64,000 nt of DNA from contig NC_135176.1 of the NCBI RefSeq assembly GCF_041146795.1, forward strand, positions 34,321,531 to 34,385,530, read 5' to 3'. Shown piece after piece: positions 23,094 to 34,479 of this stretch. Made by a program: the position numbers and the translations under genes. Under the pieces are notes generated by a model. That model was not told the origin of the DNA, did not search any database, and worked only from the letters and a program-made list of their open reading frames with translations. How positions within the stretch are numbered: the stretch's first letter is position 1; every line of letters starts with the position of its first letter. The stretch is from Maylandia zebra (taxonomy: Eukaryota; Chordata; Actinopteri; Cichliformes; Cichlidae).

Positions 23094-23620
23094 ATGCCCT
23101 TAGCCACATTCCAGCGACTGATGATCACTGTGTTACATGGAGTCAGAAATTGTGAAGTGTATTTGGATATAGTGGCCTATTCATCCACCTGGACTGAACA
23201 CCTCAAAATCCTTAGCAAAATATTTGACCACCTGCGTGATGCCTCTCTGACACTAAACTTGGCTAAATGTGAGTTTGGAAAAGCTGTGGTAACCTACCTA
23301 GGCAAGCAAGTAGGACAATGTCGAGTCCTCCCTGTTGCCGTGAAAGTGCAGGCAATATTAGACTTCCCAGCTCCTCAAACGCGTCGCGAGCTGCGTCGTT
23401 TCTTAGGCATGGCCGGTTACTACCGCAGTTTCTGCAAAAACGTCTCTGAGGTAGTAGTCCCGTTAACCAGTCTTACCAGTCCTAAGTCACCATTCATGTG
23501 GTCAGAGACATGTCAGTTTGCCTTTGAAGCTGCCAAGGCTCTCCTCTGCAGTGCTCCTGTACTTGCCGCCCCCGACTTTACACGTCCCTTCAAGCTCGAG
23601 GTAGATGCCAGTGCTTTGGG
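23094..23620 (+). pseudogene. Gypsy reverse transcriptase (partial) and RNase H start
   Basis: Starts inside RT at ATFQRLM and shows VYLDIVAYSS where the polymerase box normally has two adjacent Asp; one Asp codon is missing. Then LGKQVGQCRVLP, LRRFLGMAGYYRSFC (connection) and KLEVDASALGA, the first strand of RNase H. At about 23617 the frame runs directly into LTR sequence, marking the 3' deletion junction. Fingers and most of RNase H are absent. Confidence 0.82.
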
Positions 23621-24022
23621 GGCCATTTTCTTTGGGAACCTTTTCTCCTGTTTTTGGTTAGGGAGAAATCAGAAAGGGTTTTATTGCCAAATGTTGAGCA
23701 GGTTTACAACATTAGGAAATTGCTGCGGTACTTAGTGCAAGTACCGTGGAGGCAGGTAAGACACCTGTAATTTGCTCTTGGGGTTTTCCGTGTAGGTGAG
23801 CCAGTTGCATTTCATTTCTAAAGCTTTTGTTTGTTGTTTTGGCCATGCTCACCCTGACCCTCGCTACCTTTTGGGACTTAATAAACTGGCTGGCTGTTGC
23901 AAAATCCGTGGCAGTTGTTTTTTTGGTTCGTCTTCCTTGAGAGCAGGGAGTGTGGGGGTACTTTCCTTTTTTTAAATTTTCCTTTTGTTGCACGCCGGTT
24001 TTCCCTGGGCCGGGGTGTAACA
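23617..24022 (+). repeat. Gypsy 3' LTR, 5'-truncated
   Basis: CATTTTCTTTGGGAACC onward matches 19630-19952 of the 5' LTR, with an extra block of about 90 bases at 23660-23750. Ends CGGGGTGTAACA. The LTR lost its first ~340 bases in the deletion that also removed RNase H. Confidence 0.82.
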
Positions 24023-24026
24023 ATTC

Positions 24027-24600
24027 TCAATCATCCAGGAAAGTAAATCTCCAAAAAGTTGCTTCTGTTCATCTGGACGTAGCATTTTGTGGGAGAAACG
24101 TTTCGTCATCATCAGGTGACGTCCTCAGTCTCAGCTGACTGCAGGTTTCAATCTTATAAACAGGACATTTGCATAATGACTGAAACCAGCCCACTGAGGA
24201 ACAATGTGCTGGGAGGTCAGCTCCTTAATCTTAATTATGTAAATTCTGGACTTTTGTCAAAGCTGGAAAGACTCCTAAAGAAAGCTCCAGCCGATCCAGG
24301 AGAGAAGGACAACCGCTGCCCAAGCAAAAACCTGTAGTGATCCCGTACGTGTCAGGAGTATCAGAGCAGCTGAGACACATTTTTCTAAACACCGGGTCTC
24401 TGTGGCTGTTAAACCCCAAAACACGCTGCGCCAAAAATTGGTCCACCCCAAGGATCGGGTCCCCTTAGGATCGGTCCTAAGGGTACATCTGTCACCATCT
24501 TACAATGCTGTGATTGCAGCCATTCCCCAACTCTCTGTGAATGGGACTCATGGTTATTGATCAGTGGTCTTGAGAATTTACATAATTAAGATTAACGAAC
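24027..24600 (+). mobile_element. Penelope-like element, inverted arrangement
   Basis: 24030-24235 is the tail in minus orientation (GAGAAACGTTTCGTCATCAT, CAGCTGACTGCAGGTTTCAA). From about 24236 plus-strand RT C-terminal sequence appears (KLERLLKKAPADP, VIPYVSGVSEQLRHIF), frameshifted, followed by a tail in plus orientation (CACCATCTTACAATGCTGTG). Head-to-head and partial tandem structures are typical of these elements. Confidence 0.6.
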
Positions 24601-25369
24601 TGGATTGGCCAGATGCTGGCAGGTGTGTAAAAATAACTCAGTTGTTTGGTGGTGGCATCGCAGGGCTTCCACAGATTCAGTAACATTAGCAAGTGGTGGA
24701 GACCAGCAGGTGAATGAGGGAAAGGGGAGGCAGGAGCAGAGACCCGCCGGTCCTAGTGGCAGGTGAACTGAACTTCAGGTAAGAAGTTATGACCTGCAGT
24801 CTATCTGGGTCAGACATAAACCAAGTTCAGGTGGAGTTTATTTTCGTTGTGCTGACTTTTTACAGTCACTTACAATAACTCGTACTGCGTGCTAGCTAGC
24901 ATGACGGAGTTTATATACTGCTGGGTGGTGCTATGATGTTACTGATAGTGAACTTTATTTTATTCATAAGGTTAGTTAGTAGAGTTGCCCATCTGGATGA
25001 GAGAAGCTTCTCTCCCACGCTTTTCTTTTCAAGCTCCTTTAATTACGGTCACTGTTACGGTCACATCATAACTAATGGAGGGCTACTGTATGATCTGAAA
25101 TTTCTCTCTGCCTTTTTAAACACTTCCACAGACGTGAAAACTTCACCCCAAACTGCAACCCAAGAGTCTGCAGTTGGCACTTCCCTCAAGGAAAAGCTGC
25201 GCGGCCAACACGATTTGCATGGAACGACAGGAAGTCTTTTCAGTTCCCAGATGACGACAACCCTGTTAGAAAAAAGAAGAAAGAAGAGCAGGTCCCAGCT
25301 ATTGGTGAAAATCAAGGTGAAAGATCAGATGCTGCTTCTGTCCTGTTTTTAGAAGCCCTTCTTTCCAGA
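24601..25369. other. Mixed repeat debris before the ISL2EU transposase
   Basis: 24985-25050 repeats the AAGCTTCTCTCC / CAAGCTCCTTTAATTACGG block of Penelope-like tails. 25140-25369 has a Lys/Ser-rich frame (KEKLRGQHDLHG, MTTTLLEKRRKK) that may be the N-terminal part of the transposase gene to the right in a decayed state. Nothing else is recognised. Confidence 0.4.
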
Positions 25370-26150
25370 TTTGATCTTAAATATCATTCTGATTGGACTG
25401 TCCAAATGATGCCCCTAATTGACCAGTTATTTCTAACCCTGGTGAAGCTCAAACTTAATTTTGGTCATGCAGACCTTTCAACAAGGTTTAACTGCAGCAG
25501 AGCCACAGTAACTAATATTTTTACAACAATTGTTAGTGCACTGTATGACATTTTGTATGTTGGCATGCTGGAAAACAACATTCCCTCGAGAACCAAGAAT
25601 CAGACATCGCTGCCAGATTGCTTCCAACATTTCCTAACTGCAGGATTGTGCTTGACTGCACGGAAGTTTCTGTTTCTAACACAGAGAGACTTGACACACA
25701 AAGTCATTTGTACAGCCACTACAAAGGACGGACCAAACTAAAGGCTCTAATTGGTGTGGCTCCTAATGGTGTAATAACCTTTGTAAGCAACTTGAATGGT
25801 GGAAGTGCCTCAGATAAGGCCATAACAGCTGACTGTGGAGTACTGCAACATGTACAACCAGGTGACATGGTCATTGCAGATAAGGGCTTCACAATTCGGG
25901 ACATCCTACCAGAAGGGGTCTGACTGAACATCCCGTCCTTCCTCACCAACGGACAATTCACACAGGAGGAAGTGAACAGCAGGAAGATTTCCTGTGCAAG
26001 AATACATGTAGAGCGTTCCATTCAAAGACTGAAACCTTTCTCAATTTTGCATCACATCCCACATCAGTTAAAAAAAATATTAATAAGATCTTGAAAGCAT
26101 GTGTGTGTCTTACAAATTTACAAACACCTATTCTCCGTGAAATTGAATGA
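25370..26150 (+). pseudogene. ISL2EU/Harbinger-type transposase (DDE_Tnp_4), broken
   Basis: A helix-turn-helix region (GHADLSTRFNCSRATVTNIF) is followed by the DDE catalytic domain: first Asp in RIVLDCTEVSVSN (about 25646), second Asp in MVIADKGFTIRD (about 25880), Glu in ARIHVERSIQRLKPF (about 26010). The C-terminal NLQTPILREIE ends near 26149. All three catalytic residues remain. Breaks: a frameshift around 25620, a TGA at 25921 that does not change frame, and a shift near 26090. HARBI1-related transposases act in the nucleus on element ends; no terminal repeats were found here. Confidence 0.75.
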
Positions 26151-26494
26151 ATTATACCTGTGAGAGTTCAGAGGGAAAAGTACATTGTGTCATTTTCTAA
26201 CTACTTGTGGACCAGAAAATACAACTGTTGAATAAGTTTACTGTTATTATTTATAACTTCTAAGTGTTCTGGATTCTTTTGTGTGTATACTCAGGATGTT
26301 ACACCATAAAAACAACTTAGTTGCATAGTTTCAAATTGAGAATGGTCTCATTTGTGATTCGTAAAATGTTTAATTTTACTCTGTTTTTATCAATGGCTTG
26401 TTATATTTTTCATTCCATTCCAGCTTCCTGATTACTGCCTAGTTTTCTTGCTAAACATTTTCAATTAAAATGAAGAATACCAGATACATGTCTT
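26151..26494. other. AT-rich non-coding
   Basis: AT-rich spacer between the ISL2EU remnant and the L1 copy. No feature recognised. Confidence 0.5.
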
Positions 26495-28720
26495 TTAATC
26501 TTTAAACAAATATTTTCTTTTTAAATGAGAAGGGAAAAGTTGTTTGGTGAGAATTGTCCTTAAAAATTTATTATTGCGTGCCTTTCCTTTAAATCGGCGA
26601 TCATCAATAATTAAGGACGGTTCACGAATTATAGAGGAAGAATCGGTTAAACTGGCTTTAGCCATCTGAATCATTGCAGGGGGAATGGCCTTCACAACTT
26701 TAATGAATTTACTTTGAGTACATGATAAGCCATAATTATCTATGAATTTGTTATATGTTAACACATTTAAGTCATTGTCTAAAAGGTGTAAAACCATCCA
26801 AGTTCCATGACCCATCCAGTCCTTATAAAAGATGGATTTTCTTTGTATCAGTATACATCTGTTGTTCCAAATCGAATTTGTATGTGGAGAAAAATTATGC
26901 TTGTAAATCCTTTTCCAGTACTGGAGAACCTGTTTATGAAAATTGGATAATTTAATTGGTAATTTCAAAGTCACACTTTAAGAGAAATTCAATGCCACCA
27001 AGCTTCTCAAAGATTACTTTGGGGAAATAAAACCAAATACTGTTTGAGTTATTTATGAAAGACTGCAACCATTTGAGTTTGATGGAACCATCATTGCTTC
27101 AAAATAAATCGCATTCAAACCTCCTTCTTCAAATGACTTCACTACATCATTCTTCCTAACATAATGTTGCTTGTTTCTCCAAATGTAATTAATGTTAATG
27201 TGATTTATATTATTGATTAGTCTGTTGGAAACATATAAGCATTGTGATGGATAAATCAGTTGAGAGATACCTTCTGTTTTAGTAAGAAAGACGCGTCCAA
27301 AGATGGAGAGGTTGATTAGGCTCTTTTTAGATTTATGGGTAATATGCTCAAAATTTAGATTTTCTCTATTATCTGTATTCTTTGAGATTATAATACCCAA
27401 ATATTTAATTTCAGTTTTAATAGCTATGTTAAGAGAGCTACTGGGTTTACAATCATGAATAGTTAATAATTCGCATTTTCTAATATTCAGTGAAATTTCA
27501 TTTAGTGCGAGAGGAACCTGTGACATGTTCTTTAAAAACAGTGTAGTATCATCTGCTAATTGAATTACGATCAACGGGGCTCCCATCAAATTCAGTGGTT
27601 GAATATTTGGATTGTGTTTCATGAAAATAGCTAAAAGTTCTGTTACAATAATGAAAAGTAACGGAGAAGCTGGACACCCCTGACTCCTCGACTGATGTTA
27701 AATCGTTCAGACGTTCCAAAAGGTAAAGAAATAGAACTATTGATGTCAGAGTATAATAGAGAGATTAAATCTATGAATTTTTTACCAAAACCAAAATACT
27801 GTGAAGCTTTTAAAATGAAAGGATGTTCGACCGTATCAAATGCCTTATAAAAGTCTAAAAAAAGAATCACACCATCATCTTCAATTAAGCGATTATAATC
27901 CAGTAGATCTAAAACATAATATTATTGTGGATAGAACGATTTTTAAGAACCCAGATTGTGTTTCACTAATAATCTGATCTAAGTCGTCCTTTAATCTGTT
28001 TGCAATAACATGAGCAAGAATTTTATAATCTGTATCCAATAGAGTAACTGGTCGTAGATTATCGATTAATCTTTTATCTTTACCAGGTTTGGGAATAAGG
28101 GAGATAAGACCCTGTTTCATTGTCGTTGCTAACGTTTCATTACTAATGATTTCACTAATAGTTTGGAAGAAAAATTGTTTTATTTCTTTCTAGAAGAATT
28201 TATAAAAGATGGCAGTCAAGCCATCCTGACCAGGAGCTTTGTCCATTTTCAGTTTGTTTAAGGCTTGATCTCAGTCATCCAGTCATATATCAGAGTCACA
28301 AATGTCTCTGAATGCAGAATCGATTTTTCAATCTGATCAAAAAAACTTAATGAATCAGTAATTAAATATTTAGGCGAGTGTAAATTTGAGTAAAATTTAT
28401 GTTTTTCTTCTGCTATAGTCTTATGATTTGTGCATTCCCCCCCATTTACGATTAATGTCTTAATAGATTTCTTTTCTTGCCTCCGTTTCTCCAGATTGTA
28501 GAAATATGAAGCACTTTTTCACCTTCTTCTTTCCATTTTGCACGAGCTCTAATGTAAGCTCCATGAGCCTTTTTCTTGTATAGATCATCTAATTGAGCCT
28601 GTAAAGACAACAGGGATTTCTTATCAGCCTCTGACATAAACTGTCTATTACAATAGTTATTTATATTGTAAAGTAATTTACTTTCAAATTCCTTCTGTTG
28701 TCTACTTTTCATTTTACTTT
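26495..28720 (-). mobile_element. L1-like LINE, reverse transcriptase region, many breaks
   Basis: Five minus-strand frames in order from 28712 down: KEFESKLLYNINNY...ARAKWKEEGEKV (pre-RT), LIPKPGKDKRLIDNLRPVTL and ILAHVIANRLKDDLDQII (RT blocks 1-2), LFLDFYKAFDTVEHPFI (catalytic Asp), LADDTTLFL (the ADD box, about 27560), and the C-terminal YLGIIIS, INYIWRNK and IYFEAM segments, ending near 26495. At least four frameshifts separate them. The left end is AT-rich. The order and motifs fit the L1 clade (fish Swimmer/L1). Confidence 0.85.
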
Positions 28721-29043
28721 ACACTACTTTACAACTGCTTAGTTCGCCATCGTGCCGGCCCCACGCTTCCAGCTTTATTTGTGAAGAGCACAGCAGCTTA
28801 CAAAACACGTAGCGAGCTCGTACAGCTGTTTTCATAAACTAAGATGACCTTAAAATAACGGAGCTACGTGCGGTGATGCTAGCGTTAGCCATGTTAGCAC
28901 GTTACCATCAAAAACGATTTAAATAAAATTTAAATAAAATAATCAGAAAACATTAGTGAGTTCAGCTTTTTATGTTCATCAGTAACAACAAGAACAGAAA
29001 TGTGTTGAACGTTATTAAATATCCCAATTCTTTGATCTTTGGG
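28721..29043. other. Unassigned spacer
   Basis: GCTAGCGTTAGCCATGTTAGC-type sequence and AT-rich stretches; no gene or terminal repeat recognised. Confidence 0.4.
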
Positions 29044-29694
29044 CTGAAGGAAGAACAACACTCGGTGTTTAATGCTCAACAATCTCTTTATTCCATACAA
29101 ACACTTAGAGCATTACAAACGGCCGGACGGGAGATGTGCACAGGAGGGTGTCCGGCAAGATCTCCAAGTGTCTGACCATTTCTCACATTCTTAGAGCTTC
29201 AGGCCCAAACTAAGCCTTCACATTCTTTCTCTCAGTGAGCCTACGTTACGATCTTGGCTTCCTGTGCAGTATGTTTTGTTCTTTCTAATCAGACAAATAA
29301 GCGCATGATTCTACACAAACAGCATTTCTTATTAATCAGCAGTATAATGCATCATAAAACAGTGTAATACCCCATTCCTGTTTTTCTCAGAATAAACAAT
29401 TAATTTTATTACTTGTACGTGGGGATTTTCACATCAAATCCACTGGGGCAGTTCCAGCAGCACATTGATACACAGAAATCAACAACCTTTTTCTCTCAAA
29501 AACTAGGTGCCTGCTAGTCCCTCTCTAGTCTAAACAACAGTGTTTCACTAACTTTCTCCTAGAAGATGGTCCCGTTATCTACTTTCTCCCAGGCCGGCGT
29601 GGGCGAGAGTCTGCACCATTCTACCCCCCAAGGACACGTAGTCTAATACCTTTATTTTCAGGGCCGTGTCCACTTAATACTACACTATATGGTT
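29044..29694 (-). mobile_element. LTR-like segment
   Basis: Starts TG and ends CA, and on the minus strand has AATAAAG near 29665 and AATAAAGAGATTGTTGAG near 29090 followed by ACACCGAGTGTTG, as in LTR polyadenylation regions. No target duplication was found and no internal element adjoins it, so this is tentative. Confidence 0.3.
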
Positions 29695-29754
29695 ATATGG
29701 CATTTTAGTTAATATAAAGCATAGAATTGAAGCACTTCAAATAATTTCATCTCA

Positions 29755-29865
29755 ACACTGCAGGTCTCCAACCTTACAAACAGGACATTTGTGTAATACC
29801 TGACCCACTGAATGAACAACGGGCTGTGGGGTCAGTTTATGACCATTAATATGTAATTTTTTGTA
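29755..29865 (+). mobile_element. Penelope-like tail fragment
   Basis: CTGCAGGTCTCCAACCTTACAAACAGG and the ATGAACAACGGGCTGTGGGG block match the tails at 24130-24215 and 34120-34185. (Blocks quoted are partial.) Only the tail is present. Confidence 0.5.
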
Positions 29866-30697
29866 TATTTAGGACAAAGCAATTTCATAATTTCATACCT
29901 GAAACGGTTTCACACAGCATTTTTCTGGAGCTATTAATCTTATTTTTATAATATTCTGTACAGTTTCTCTTTTTATCCCTTATAGACACATTTTTCTTCT
30001 ACTCCCAGGTGAACATATGTGAGATTTTTCTCATCCCTTTAGATTTATTAATTATACTATACACTCTGATGGTGAGGAAATGCACCAAATTTCATTCTGA
30101 TGTGCGCTAACAATCATGGTTACAGTTACGTTTGGTTAACGTGATGACTGAGTATGTGGAAATCTGGCACTCTTTCCACTTCTTGATTAGAGAAGAGTTT
30201 ATTTCCCACTTCCATCATAAAGAGGAAGGTTAAACTATCATGCTTCACCTTTTGTCTATAAACAAATTTTCAGTTAATTTAAGAGCAGGATAAGCAGCTC
30301 AGAGTCAGCTTCAACACCATCTATTCCATTCTGTGAATGTATATTTGCTCCATTTATTTAACTGTGCGAGCAACAGAACAAAAGGAAATCTGTCGGTATG
30401 CAACACTCTGATCCATGCTCCCATCCTGCTGGCAGTCCATTATTAACTCAGATTTAAACTACAGGTAATCCTGTGCTTCTTACAGCTACTGCAAACACAT
30501 CAGCAGTTCCAGGACAAATTTCCAGCTCATGAATCCTGAAGATCTCACAAACTCTCCTGGAAAACATCACCTTCAGCAAAGTCATGACCCCACAAGCTGA
30601 TGGAAGCTTCTGGAACAGCACCGCCCAAAATCTTTAGTGTGTTCGGCCTCTGAACCAGGTGGAGAGTTGAGTGCTGTGAGTGGGAGTCAGCATCACT
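29866..30697. other. GIMAP 3' flank / 3' UTR
   Basis: Non-coding. For the minus-strand GIMAP gene a candidate AATAAA signal (TTTATT on plus) lies at 30353-30358, about 340 bp beyond the stop. No repeat family recognised. Confidence 0.45.
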
Positions 30698-33600
30698 TCA
30701 GTTCAGCTTCAAGGTCTCGTGGAACTTGGTGAGGATTTCATCAAAACAGTCATCTCTGGTCATCTGCTCCACGATCTGACGGACTCCGTTCTCTAAAGCC
30801 CGATAGTACCTCCTCACCTCCTCCAGCTCACACCACAGTCGTTTCTCTAACTGCTGTTTCTCCTCCCGAGCCTCCGTCAGCTTCTTCTCGTACTCTGACT
30901 TCACCTTGTCTTCTTCCTCCGTCAGCTTCTTCTCGTAGAACTCTCTGAGCTCTGACTCTCTCTGTTTCAGCATCTCCTCCACCTGCAGGTAGGTTTTGTT
31001 GGAGTAAGACTCTCCTCCGTTGTCGGCCACCATCTTGTCCACCTTCTCCAGCAGGTTCAAGACTTGGCGACGGTCGTTGGCTCTGAGATTGTTGAAGACG
31101 TGGTATCTGTTTCCAGCCTTCATCAGGACCTCCTGCAGCTCAGGTCCCGACTCCTCCTTTATGAACTCATCAAAGTCTTCTTCGACTTTGTCTCCGTGGG
31201 TGAAGAGGATCATGGTGTACCTCCAGGCACCCTCTCCAAAGATCTCCTCCACCTTCTTCACGGCGTCTCGTTCCTCTGCAGAGAAGGGTCCCACCCTGAT
31301 GACCAGCAGGATGGCGTGGGGCCCCGGGGCCGACATGTTGATGCATTTGGAGATCTCCCTCTTCACGGCGTCTTCAGACATCGTGGTGTCGAAGAGGCCG
31401 GGAGTGTCCACCACAGAGATGGTCCTCTGGAACAGCTTCTCCTGCTGCTTGGAGCACTCAGCCGTCACTGAGGAGGAAACAGATCAGTTAGACTGAATTT
31501 ACATGAAGCACGAACACAGACTTCACCTGAACATGAAGAAGGCTGTGCAGAGATCACCTAACAGAGGCTGGAATGTAAATATGGGTCTCATACTGGACTC
31601 TGCTGGTCTTTAACCTGAACACTTCTGGACTGTAGTGACGTGAGAACACACAGCCTGGTTCTGTAATCATTATAGAGCATAGGTGTCAAGCAGCCTAACT
31701 ACATTTGGCCCGCGAAGCCATACCAAATTACTATCAGAGCTGGCCTACTGGTATTATACAGCTAATATATATATTGTTTAGTATTAAGCTTTGCTTGTTC
31801 CATATTCAGTTTTTCAGCAAAACGTGTTTGAGTCCATAAGAAAAGATTCATTCTTATATCTGGAGGAAGTTTTTTTTTTTTCAATAAATATTAATGTCAG
31901 CCCGCGACTTTGTTCCAGTTTTGAATTTTGGCCCACTGTGTATTTGAGTTTGACACCCCTGTTATAGAGGCTTCGGTCCGAGAAGCTTCTTCAGTTCAAA
32001 TTCAAATTTTATTTGTCACACACATAATCATACACAGTACAACATGTGGTGAAATGCTTATTGCTCTGCAATGCCAGACCATTAAATGACAGTAAAGAAT
32101 TTAAAGATTTACAGATTATGACAAAATTTACAGATTTTAACTTAGAAATTTACAGTAAGAATAGGATGTGCAAATAACGATTTACAAAATAAATTATAAG
32201 AAGCGTGCAAATAAACAGAGCGTGTCTGGTGCAGCGATGTATGAGAGTCCAGTCCTACACCTGGTTCAGGCCCCGAATAGCCTGGGGGAAGAAGCTCCTC
32301 CTCATTTCCTCTGTTTTGGCCTTAAGGGAGCGGAAACGCTTCCCAGACCTCAACAGTGAGAAGAGTCCATTGTTGGGATGGGAGAGGTCCATCATAATCT
32401 TCCTAGCTTTGGACTTGCACCGCTTGGTGTAGATGGACAGCAGGTCAGGGAGCTCTGATTGAATGATGCGTTCGGCCGAGCGTACCACCCTTTGCAGATC
32501 TCGTCTGTCCTGCTTGGTGCTGTTCCCAAACCAGGTGCAGATGTTTGCCGTCAGGACGCTCTCGATGGTGCAGGAGTAGAAGTTCTTGAGCACCTTCAGT
32601 GGCAGATGGAAGTCTCTAAGTCTTCTGAGGAAGAAGAGACGCTGACGGGCTTTCTTAACCAGGGAGTTGATGTGGCAGGACCATGACAGGTCCTGAGTGA
32701 TGTGGACACCCAGGTATTGGAAACTGTCCACTCTCTCCACTGGCGTGCCACTGATGATGAGGGGTTTGTAATTCCTCGCCTGCTTTGTAGTGAAGTCCAC
32801 GATCAGCTCCTTAGTCTTGCTGATGTTTAGGAGGAGGTTATTCTCCTGGCACCAGGTCTCCAGGTTCCTAATCTCCTCCAGGTAGGCCGTCTCGATGTTG
32901 TCGGAGATCAGGCCCAAAACAACAGTGTTGTCAGCAAACTTGACAATGGAGGTGGTGTCGGATGTGGCTACACAGTCATAAGTGTACAGTGAGTACAGCA
33001 GGGGGCTTAAAACACAGCCCTGAGGCACTCCAGTGCTGAGTGAGATGGAGACTTGTTTTCCCACCCTCACTGATTGGGGTCTGTCTGTGAGGAAGTTGAG
33101 GATCCACTGACACAGTGATGAGCTGAGTCCTAGATCTGTCAACTTGGTGAATAGAATAGAATAGAATAGAAAAGAAAAGCTTAGAGGGAATTATTGTGTT
33201 GAATGCTGAACTGTAGTCCAGTCAAACTGAAGTGGGTCAATGGTGGCAGAAAGTGAAGAAGTGATGTGATCTCTCATCAGTCTTTCAAAACACTTCATCA
33301 CTATTGGAGTCAGTGCTACTGGGCGGTAGTCATTGTGGCAAGCGGGCTGTTGTTTCTCCGGACAGGGACAATGATGTACTCTCTGAAGCATGTGGGGACC
33401 ACTGCTTGGGCCAGAGAAAGGTTGAAGATCTCCGTGAACACTGGTGCTAGCTGGTCAGCTGACCAGAACTGGTGGAGAGTCCCAGATTTAAGCCTAGTGG
33501 GAGTAACCCCCCACAGAGGGACAAAGGACCCCTGATGATCCTCTACCTAATCGCCTGAGCCAAGGTGTGAAACTGGGTGTGGGTCCCAATCAGCCAGAGT

Positions 33601-34423
33601 TTCGGGTGGGTTCATTGTGAAACCTGGCCCCACCTTATCATGCGAATTCCTGAGGTCAGATGGCCCAGGATGTGAGTGGGCGTTAAGGCGTCTGGGAAGG
33701 GATCTCAAAACTGGATTATAGATGGCAGAGAGTTGGTGTCGTAAACCCCGCCTCTGTTCAAAGATGGTCGTTCACAGTGGACATAGATGCTTCTTTCACT
33801 CCTCTTTCAAACCATCTGTCCTCTCTGTCCAAAATGTGAACATTGGCATCCTCAAAGAGTGACCTTTGACCTTTAGATGCAGATGGACTGCTGAGTCTTG
33901 TCCTGTGGAGGTGGCTCTTCTGTGTTGTGCCATGCGCTTGTGAAGTGGCTGTTTGGTCTCTCCAATGTAGAGGTCTGAGCATTCCTCGCTGCACTGTACA
34001 GCATACACCACATTGTTAAGTTTGTGTTTTGGATAGTAGATTCTGTTCATCTGGATGTTTTCAGTGGGAGAAACGTTTCATCATCATCCAGGTGGCTTCT
34101 TCAGTCTCAGCTGACTGCAGGTTTCAACCTTATAAACACAATGATGGAAACCAGCACCACTGAAGGAACAATGGGCTGGGAGGTCAGATTATGATCATTA
34201 ATATGCAAATTCTCATGACCATTGATCAACAACCACTGATCAATAACCATGAGTACCATTCACAGAGAGCTGGGGAACGGCTGCAATCACAGCATTGTAA
34301 GATGGTGACAGATGGACCCTTGGGCCCCTCCTCCATTCAGAGATGGTCTTTCACGTAAATGGCCTCCTTGACTCCGCCCTCAACCCAGCGTTCCTCCCTG
34401 TCCAGGATGTTACATCCTCGTCC

Positions 34424-34479
<56 letters not shown>

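Larger units (their letters stand above)
17984..24022 (+). mobile_element. Gypsy LTR retrotransposon, internally deleted
   Basis: Bounded by TGTTATG (17984) and GTGTAACA (24022), with a 4-bp target duplication ATTC at 17980-17983 and 24023-24026. Components: 5' LTR (with a hAT insertion), tRNA-Pro-type primer site, SCAN-like gag with zinc knuckle, protease remnant, part of RT, start of RNase H, then a 3' LTR that has lost its 5' portion. Integrase and the rest of RNase H are missing. The 1.3-kb segment 20099-21367 looks foreign. Confidence 0.88.
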
